Source: Beijerinckia indica subsp. indica ATCC 9039
GTDB lineage: Bacteria > Pseudomonadota > Alphaproteobacteria > Rhizobiales > Beijerinckiaceae
Assembly: GCF_000019845.1 (NCBI RefSeq)
Contig: NC_010581.1
Span: 1,183,501 to 1,247,500, forward strand
Reading direction: 5' to 3'
Length of the DNA: 64,000 bases
This document shows positions 58,873 through 64,000 of the stretch, piece by piece. The translations under genes and the position numbers were made by a program. Each line of letters starts with the position of its first letter. The stretch's first letter is position 1. The notes under the pieces are model-generated. The model had not been told where the DNA came from and searched no databases. It saw only the letters and a program-made list of their open reading frames with translations.

Positions 58873-60474
58873 ATGGCCGATTTTCCCCGCCGTCATTTCG
58901 TTCAAGGCTTGTTTGCGTCCACGGCATTGCTGAGCTGTGCAACATCAGGCCACGCCGCGCCCGCCAATCCTAGTGGGAATAGCGCTGCCAATAATGCCGC
59001 GACTCCCGCGCCGGCCCCAAAATTTGATTTTGACGATGTCGTACGGCGGGCGCGTGATCTTGCCGCGGCGCCCTTCGATGCGCGCCCGCCGGTTTTGCCG
59101 GACGCTTTGGCGCAACTCGATTTCGATACCTGGCGCGACATTAAAACGCGCTCGGACAAGGCTTTTGTGCTCAGCCCGCAAAGCCCGTTCCGGATGCAAT
59201 TGTTTCATCTCGGGCATCTTTATAAGCGGCCGGTTATCGTCAATACGATCCGCGACGGGATTCCAACGCCCATCCCCTATGCGGCTAATCTCTTTGACTA
59301 TGGCCGTGCGAAATTCGACAAACCTCTGCCTGTCAATCTTGGCTTCGCGGGCTTCCGGCTGCATTATCCTCTGAATTCTCCGAAAAGTTCCGATGAAATC
59401 ATTTCCTTCATCGGCGCGAGCTATTTCCGATTCGTCGGGCGTGGAGAAAGCTGGGGGCTATCGGCTCGCGGTCTCGCTGTCGATAATGGCAGCACTAACG
59501 AGGAATTTCCCTTTTTCCGCGAGTTCTGGATCGAGGCCTCGCAGCAGCAGGGCGACCGCGCGATCATTTATGCCTTGCTCGATAGTTCCGCCGCGACCGG
59601 CGCCTATCGGTTCGAGCTCAGCCCCGGCAAACAGACCGAGCTCGATGTTTCGGCAACGCTCTTTTCGCGCAAGACAGGTGTCAAACTGGGTCTCGCGCCG
59701 CTCACCTCAATGTTCCTGGCGGGTGAGAACGAACATCGCTTCAAGGACGATTTCCGTTTTGAATTGCATGATTCCGATGGCCTGCTGATCCACAGCAATA
59801 CTGACGAGTGGATCTGGCGGCCGTTGCGCAATCCCCCCACGCCGCAAATAACAACCTTCCCCGCACGTGATTTCCGTGGATTTGGCCTGTTGCAGCGCGA
59901 CCGTGCGTTCGACCATTACCAGGATCTGGAACTCGCCTATCAGTCGCGGCCGAGCTATTGGGTTGAGCCCCACGAAAATTGGGGCGATGGGCATGTCGAT
60001 CTGCTCGAATTGCCAACCGCGGACGAGACCAACGATAATATTGTCGCCTCTTTCGTACCGAGTGAAAGCTTCGAGCCCGGCAAGGCCCTGTCCTTCGGTT
60101 ATCGCATCACGTCTTTTCTCGACGCGGCCAAATTTTCTCCGAATGGACGTGTAATCAATACGTTCCAGACGGTGGCCAAGGCGTTGGGCTCATCCGAACC
60201 CGTCGTGCCCAATTCCCGGCGTTTCCTGATCGATTTCGCTGGGGGTGATCTCGCTTATTATCTCGATGATCCCTCTCTCATCGAGATTGTTTCGGCGACG
60301 AACAATGGCCAGATCCTGCGGACATTCCTGATGCCGGACCCCTATATCAAGGGCTTCCGCGCCGCTATCGATGTTGCGCTCCCGCCGGGCCAGACAGCGG
60401 ATCTGCGGCTCTTCCTGCGTTCGGGCCAGCGTGTCTTGACCGAGACCTGGGTCTATTCATGGCTGCCCCAATGA
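58873..60474 (+). CDS. opgD: Periplasmic glucan biosynthesis protein (OpgD/OpgG family)
   Basis: Exported protein of 533 residues for osmoregulated periplasmic glucan synthesis. The N terminus has a Tat-type signal (FPRRHFVQGLFASTALL, cleavage near GHAA), which points to OpgD rather than the Sec-exported OpgG. The body shows FDFDDVVRRARDLA, FHLGHLYKRPVIVN, NLGFAGFRLHYPLN, SYFRFVGRGESWGLSARGLA and FPFFREFWIE, the conserved OpgG/D core (about 50-420), then a C-terminal immunoglobulin-like domain. No glucosyltransferase opgH lies next to it. The GNAT gene follows after 26 bases. Confidence 0.9.
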   Translation: MADFPRRHFVQGLFASTALLSCATSGHAAPANPSGNSAANNAATPAPAPKFDFDDVVRRARDLAAAPFDARPPVLPDALAQLDFDTWRDIKTRSDKAFVLSPQSPFRMQLFHLGHLYKRPVIVNTIRDGIPTPIPYAANLFDYGRAKFDKPLPVNLGFAGFRLHYPLNSPKSSDEIISFIGASYFRFVGRGESWGLSARGLAVDNGSTNEEFPFFREFWIEASQQQGDRAIIYALLDSSAATGAYRFELSPGKQTELDVSATLFSRKTGVKLGLAPLTSMFLAGENEHRFKDDFRFELHDSDGLLIHSNTDEWIWRPLRNPPTPQITTFPARDFRGFGLLQRDRAFDHYQDLELAYQSRPSYWVEPHENWGDGHVDLLELPTADETNDNIVASFVPSESFEPGKALSFGYRITSFLDAAKFSPNGRVINTFQTVAKALGSSEPVVPNSRRFLIDFAGGDLAYYLDDPSLIEIVSATNNGQILRTFLMPDPYIKGFRAAIDVALPPGQTADLRLFLRSGQRVLTETWVYSWLPQ

Positions 60475-60500
60475 GTTCACCCTTGTCAGGGGAATAAGGC

Positions 60501-60941
60501 GTGGGAGTCAGGAAGGCACGGCTCGCCGATCTCGCGAAGCTCGAGGCGCTTGAATGCGCCGCTTTCGCACATGATCGGCTGTCGCGCCGCAGTTTGCGCG
60601 CCTATATCCTGTCTCCGCGTGTCATCATGCTGGTCGCTATTCACGAGCGCGTGCTCGCGGGTTATAGTCTCGTGGCCTTCCGCAAAAACTCGTCTGTCGC
60701 CCGGCTCTATTCCCTTGCCATTGCGCCGGAAAAGTCGGGTCGCGGTCTCGGCGGTGCCCTTTTGGCGGCGAGCGAAAAAGCCGCGCGCCGGAGAGGAGCG
60801 GCGCGTCTGCGGCTCGAAGTCCGTGTCGATAATCAGCCGGCGATCGCCCTGTACAACAAGGCGGGTTATCGGCCCTTCGACAAGATCGATGATTATTATG
60901 AAGACGGAACGAGCGCCCTGCGTTTCGAAAAGGATTTGTGA
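60501..60941 (+). CDS. GNAT-family N-acetyltransferase
   Basis: Small acetyltransferase of 146 residues. Acetyl-CoA motif IAPEKSGRGLGGALLAASEK, then LRLEVRVDNQPAIALYNKAGY as in RimI-like enzymes, ending DGTSALRFEKDL. It starts with a GTG at 60501 after GGGGAATAAGG. It lies 26 bases after opgD and is probably co-transcribed; its target is unknown. Confidence 0.87.
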   Translation: MGVRKARLADLAKLEALECAAFAHDRLSRRSLRAYILSPRVIMLVAIHERVLAGYSLVAFRKNSSVARLYSLAIAPEKSGRGLGGALLAASEKAARRRGAARLRLEVRVDNQPAIALYNKAGYRPFDKIDDYYEDGTSALRFEKDL

Positions 60942-60952
60942 GTAGGATCACT

Positions 60953-61771
60953 CTAAGGAAGTGAATCCACATCGGGCGGATCGCCCAGCCGCGAGAGATC
61001 GAAAGCGGCTATATCCTGCAAAAGTTCAATGAAGGCTGTCGCGGCATAATCGAGGCAGGGCTCGCCTTTTTCAGCGGAGGCTGCCGCAGCATTGCCCATG
61101 GCGCCGGAGGCTGACAGATCCTGGCTCATCCAGCCGAAACCTGTCGGTCTTCCTGTCCGCAACCAGGTGAAATCACGCTCTAAGGATTCGCTGGCGGATG
61201 AAAAATCCGCCAAGGCCTCGCGCCTGACGAGATCGGGCCGCAGGGCCAGCATCTGCGATGTTTCGATATCACCGGCATGAATGCCGTGCCGTTTTTCTTC
61301 CTCGGAGAAAAGCCCGTCCGGGGTGCCGAAACGATGCAGGGTCGCCATGACGACGAAGAGGCCGAGTTTTGCGCGCAATTCATGCGCGAGCATGTCGAGC
61401 AAGCCGACATTGCCGCCGTGTGAATTGGCGAGCACCAACTTGCGGCACCCAGCACGATGGATGCAGGCGCCAAGCTCGCCCCAGGCGCGCAGCAAAATAT
61501 CGGGTGAAATGCTGAGTGTGCCGGGAAAATCCAGATGTTCGACCGATAGGCCGCAATTCTGCACGGGCAAGAAAAGAACGGGCAAATCGTCTGGCAACCG
61601 ATTGGTGATGCGGGCGATGGTTTCTTCCATCAAAAATGTATCGACCCCGAGCGGCAGATGCGGTCCGTGTTGTTCTGTGGCCGCGACCGGCAGAACCGCG
61701 ATGACGTCCTGCATGGGGTTGGTTTGAAAATCCGTCCAGGTCATTTCGGCCCAGAAATGGGTGGGCAGCAT
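60953..61771 (-). CDS. Creatininase-family amidohydrolase
   Basis: Metal-dependent amidohydrolase-fold protein of 272 residues. Metal-site motifs: VLPVAATEQHGPHLPLGVDT (Glu and His), ANSHGGNVGLLDML (Asn/His) and HAGDIETSQMLALRP (conserved Glu). Family members cleave creatinine, formamides or peptide-like bonds in cofactor synthesis; the substrate here is open. GAGG five bases before the ATG supports the start. It converges with the GNAT gene (gap of 11 bases). Confidence 0.88.
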   Translation of the reverse strand: MLPTHFWAEMTWTDFQTNPMQDVIAVLPVAATEQHGPHLPLGVDTFLMEETIARITNRLPDDLPVLFLPVQNCGLSVEHLDFPGTLSISPDILLRAWGELGACIHRAGCRKLVLANSHGGNVGLLDMLAHELRAKLGLFVVMATLHRFGTPDGLFSEEEKRHGIHAGDIETSQMLALRPDLVRREALADFSSASESLERDFTWLRTGRPTGFGWMSQDLSASGAMGNAAAASAEKGEPCLDYAATAFIELLQDIAAFDLSRLGDPPDVDSLP

Positions 61772-61772
61772 C

Positions 61773-62078
61773 TTATCCTCGATTGGCGTGGGGCCTGATC
61801 GATCCCGATCTTAAAACAAAAGATATCGGTTTGGGGAGTCGATGGAACGAGGCGGTCGCACTGATTGAAATGGCCAGATCGCGTCTGGCCGTCAGCGGAA
61901 AATCGACTGGGTTTCCGTGCTTGTCGATGGCCCGATAAAGATAGCGCCACTGGCCTTTGATCTTGACGTAGTCAGCTTGTACAAGTAGGAAGCCAGCGTG
62001 CCCAAAGCCCATCAAGGCGCCATCTATGGCAGCATTATAATTTGGGAAGACAACTGGGATAAACGTTGCATTTCCCAT
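61773..62078 (-). pseudogene. Chimeric ORF with a fossil IS6-type transposase segment
   Basis: A 101-codon ORF. Residues 36-70 (bases 61869-61973) read DYVKIKGQWRYLYRAIDKH then GNPVDFPLTARRD, which resembles the start of the DDE domain of IS6/IS26-family transposases, including the region of the first catalytic Asp. The first 35 residues (GNATFIPVVFPNYN, GFGHAGFLLVQA) and the last 30 do not fit the family, and no terminal repeats are visible. This is a decayed piece of an insertion sequence joined to other sequence. AGGA before the ATG could still allow translation. Confidence 0.6.
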
Positions 62079-62114
62079 GAAATCAGTTCCTGTAGTGATT
62101 GATTATAGGCGCGA

Positions 62115-62933
62115 TCAATTTATTTTCGAGATCGAGCACATCTCATAAATTATATTATAAGACATTGCTGCGTTGCCTTTCCAGCCAGCGCATACCTTTT
62201 TATAATGTGAGGCATCAATCAAGATAGACCCATTACCATCTATCATAAATAAATGATGTTCGCCGTAAATTATCGGCGCCGTGTGTTTTGATATAAAAGC
62301 GTTGTATGTATTCGTGACACAATAATCGACCATGCAATATTCTTCATTATTATCATCTACTTTTCGAAAGCGCTCACTCTGCCTTGTTGTCGCGACTGCA
62401 TCCCCGATGGCTTCCAATCCTGCGTCATCGCAATTCTGTGGCCGCCCCTCGAGGCGGGCCGGAATAATATTGGTCACGAATTGCCTGACCGCGATGAAAG
62501 TGTTTTGTATGCCATCGATAATCAAGCCACCATTGTCGTCCGGATCGACGAAGACGATTCCGTAACTGTTAAATTGGCTCATATCCAGTGGCCTGGCCGT
62601 ATAATAAAGCCCTACGAAATCTAGCTTGTGCTTAAAATTGAGAACGCAGCCTAGAACAAAATGTGATGGCGTATTCAAAGGCTTAAAATGAATGCTGTAG
62701 GATTCAACTTCGCCTCGGGGGCCGCCGCTCGGGTGAAATGTTCGCGAGAAAGGCCTTGCCTGTTCTTGGCATTCACGTGCGAACTCGTCTGCAATGGGGA
62801 GGAGCTTATGGCACTGTGAATAAAATTCTGTCTCGGCAGCTATTGCAATTTCGGAGGGAAGAAATGCTATGAGAGTATAGATCAGAAGCTTAGCGAGAAA
62901 TGCATGTTCTACACTCTTGAGCATCTGCACCAT
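62115..62933 (-). CDS. Orphan secreted Cys-containing protein
   Basis: I do not recognise this 272-residue protein. A signal peptide is plausible (AKLLIYTLIAFLPSEIAIAA, cleavage near residue 33). The mature part has at least eight Cys (for example SQCHKLL, ARECQEQ, YCMVDYCVTN, KKVCAGW, EMCS), suggesting disulfides and a periplasmic or secreted location. The stretch NSYGIVFVDPDDNGGLIIDG looks like a beta-hairpin. The gene is visibly more A+T-rich than most of the window and sits in a disturbed zone next to a transposase remnant, suggesting transfer. ATG 62933 or 62924 may be the start. Confidence 0.6.
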   Translation of the reverse strand: MVQMLKSVEHAFLAKLLIYTLIAFLPSEIAIAAETEFYSQCHKLLPIADEFARECQEQARPFSRTFHPSGGPRGEVESYSIHFKPLNTPSHFVLGCVLNFKHKLDFVGLYYTARPLDMSQFNSYGIVFVDPDDNGGLIIDGIQNTFIAVRQFVTNIIPARLEGRPQNCDDAGLEAIGDAVATTRQSERFRKVDDNNEEYCMVDYCVTNTYNAFISKHTAPIIYGEHHLFMIDGNGSILIDASHYKKVCAGWKGNAAMSYNIIYEMCSISKIN

Positions 62934-63044
62934 GGGAATTTTCCAACCTCTAATCAGCTATTTCAGTCTTCGATGCCTGCTTAAGAAATCAACTACCAGT
63001 TGAATATTCTGTATATCACAATCTATAGCTTGGCCTGCAAGCGA

Positions 63045-63251
63045 TTATTTGGACCTGCTTGCAATAATTTTAGACGGGCTGGGCCGTCCCGTCGTGGCAT
63101 CGATGAGTTGGCCGTTTGAGAGCGTATAGGCATGGGCGGAGGCGTTCTTGATGACGAAACTGTTCGCCGTCGCGCCGCCTTCCGGCTTCGACTGGATGAT
63201 GATGCCACCATTGGCCGCAATGGTGATGTCACCGACCGGGCCGCTCCTCAA
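63045..63251 (-). pseudogene. C-terminal fragment of an unknown protein
   Basis: An open frame of 68 codons without a good start (TTG at 63251) reads VGDITIAANGGIIIQSKPEG then SFVIKNASAHAYTLSNGQ and ends KIIASRSK. The hydrophobic/polar alternation looks like a real beta-rich C terminus, but the N-terminal part is missing: LtrA ends only 18 bases upstream. It was probably cut by a rearrangement. Not recognised. Confidence 0.35.
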
Positions 63252-63269
63252 GCTTCACCATGATGCACC

Positions 63270-64000
63270 TCAATGTGCGGCGGGCCGAGTCTGCATCTGG
63301 GCGCGGCTTATGCTCGCTTCCCAGAAACCGATGGCCAGCATAAATGCGCTGGTCAGCCATCCAGCGGCGAGGAGGTCGGTTTGAAGGGCGATGGGAATAA
63401 GTGCTGCAAGCGCGACGACGCCGACGATGTGCGAGGCCGGGACACAGCCGTAAACCACCTGTTTGTAGATGGCGCTGCCGACGAGGTAGATCATCGGGCC
63501 GGCTGAAAGGATGAGCGCATACGCCAATTTTCCGTGCTCGTGCGGATGGGCCATGACCAGATCGTTGCCGACTGCCGTCACGATGACGCCGGCGATCAGC
63601 ACGGCGTGGATGTAATGGAAATAGGCGCCGATGCGGCCCGGATCGCTGGAATGCGTGATGGTCGCGGTGGCGTCCTTGCTCGATGTTCCGAAATAGAGCC
63701 ACCACATGGCAAGTGTGCCGGCGAAGGTCGCGAGCATCGCCGACAGGATCGGGACGCTCCAGACTTCTGCCTCGGCGAGCATGGCGCCAGTCGCCAGCAG
63801 CGTTTCGCCAAGCGCGACGATGACGAAAAGCTGGCAGCGTTCGGAAAGATGTCCGCCTTCGATGGTCCAGTCGCTCGTGCGGGACCGTCCCAGGCCCGGC
63901 AGCGCGAAGCCGAACATCGGTGACACATATTCGCAAAGAACAGCGATGGCCCATAGCGTCGCACGCGCCCAGTGTTCGGTGAAGGCGCCACTGATCCAGA
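63270..64000 (-). CDS. Low temperature requirement A (LtrA) family protein, partial
   Basis: C-terminal 240 or so residues of a multi-pass membrane protein of the LtrA family; the 5' end lies beyond the window. Family marks are RTSDWTIEGGHLSERCQLFVIVALGE and WWLYFGTSS, with at least six hydrophobic segments. The frame continues without a stop through base 64000 (reading WISGAFTEHWARATLWAIAV upstream). LtrA was named from a Listeria growth defect at low temperature; its biochemical role is unknown. Confidence 0.88.
   Translation of the reverse strand, partial: WISGAFTEHWARATLWAIAVLCEYVSPMFGFALPGLGRSRTSDWTIEGGHLSERCQLFVIVALGETLLATGAMLAEAEVWSVPILSAMLATFAGTLAMWWLYFGTSSKDATATITHSSDPGRIGAYFHYIHAVLIAGVIVTAVGNDLVMAHPHEHGKLAYALILSAGPMIYLVGSAIYKQVVYGCVPASHIVGVVALAALIPIALQTDLLAAGWLTSAFMLAIGFWEASISRAQMQTRPAAH

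Overview
The window looks like chromosome from a GC-rich alphaproteobacterium of the Rhizobiales (Hyphomicrobiales), plausibly near Beijerinckiaceae. The family-level guess is weak. The order-level call rests on several things: the gene order phoH-ybeY-corC-lnt-XRE regulator-metK-trmB, a YlxR/L7Ae fusion inside the nusA-infB operon, a class I lysyl-tRNA synthetase, a two-domain Dcd beside metZ and apaG, homospermidine synthase beside an alanine-racemase-fold ornithine/lysine decarboxylase, and an isolated DNA ligase plus beta-lactamase-fold exonuclease pair. No rRNA, CRISPR array, prophage or intact insertion sequence was seen.

Layout. 0.3-3.4 kb: two minus-strand surface-polysaccharide genes (Wza-type export lipoprotein and a polyprenyl-phosphate sugar transferase). 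3.4-5.7 kb: mostly non-coding DNA, a small membrane protein and a class II aldolase. 5.7-10.0 kb: dcd, metZ, apaG, argE. 10.05-11.76 kb: a full-length urease alpha subunit gene without any other urease gene. 12.0-14.9 kb: a small accessory zone with a MazE/MazF pair, a nucleotidyltransferase-fold gene and a tRNA-Ser(GGA). A 16-bp direct repeat sits at the tRNA 3' end and again 2.1 kb away. 15-24 kb: the rimP-nusA-ylxR-infB-(rbfA-truB) translation operon with a hairpin-rich leader. 24.6-27.3 kb: nfu, tsaB, rimI and an exported peroxiredoxin. 27.5-36.8 kb: miaB, phoH, ybeY, corC, lnt, regulator, metK, trmB. 37-43 kb: a glycosyltransferase, lysS, an esterase, a DUF952 gene and pyrD. 43-47.6 kb: MATE transporter, small membrane protein, ATP-dependent DNA ligase, exonuclease. 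47.8-53.7 kb: two small secreted proteins, a TPR methyltransferase, an ABC1 kinase and a large porin. 53.9-57.5 kb: polyamine genes (hss, a GNAT gene, the decarboxylase) with a structured leader. 58.9-61.8 kb: OpgD-type glucan protein, GNAT, creatininase-family protein. 61.8-64 kb: a disturbed zone with a fossil IS6-type transposase segment, an A+T-rich orphan secreted protein, a gene fragment and the C-terminal part of LtrA.

How the genes work together. Most of the window is core: translation initiation, ribosome and tRNA maturation (nusA operon, ybeY, miaB, tsaB, rimI, truB, trmB, lysS), methionine and AdoMet supply (metZ, metK), envelope assembly (Wza-like protein, sugar transferase, lnt, opgD, porin) and polyamines (decarboxylase makes putrescine or cadaverine; Hss makes homospermidine). 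The least ordinary parts are the tRNA-Ser accessory zone, the decarboxylase leader with an overlapping upstream ORF, the rimP leader with a premature terminator-like element, the many long perfect hairpins between genes, and the rearranged right edge.
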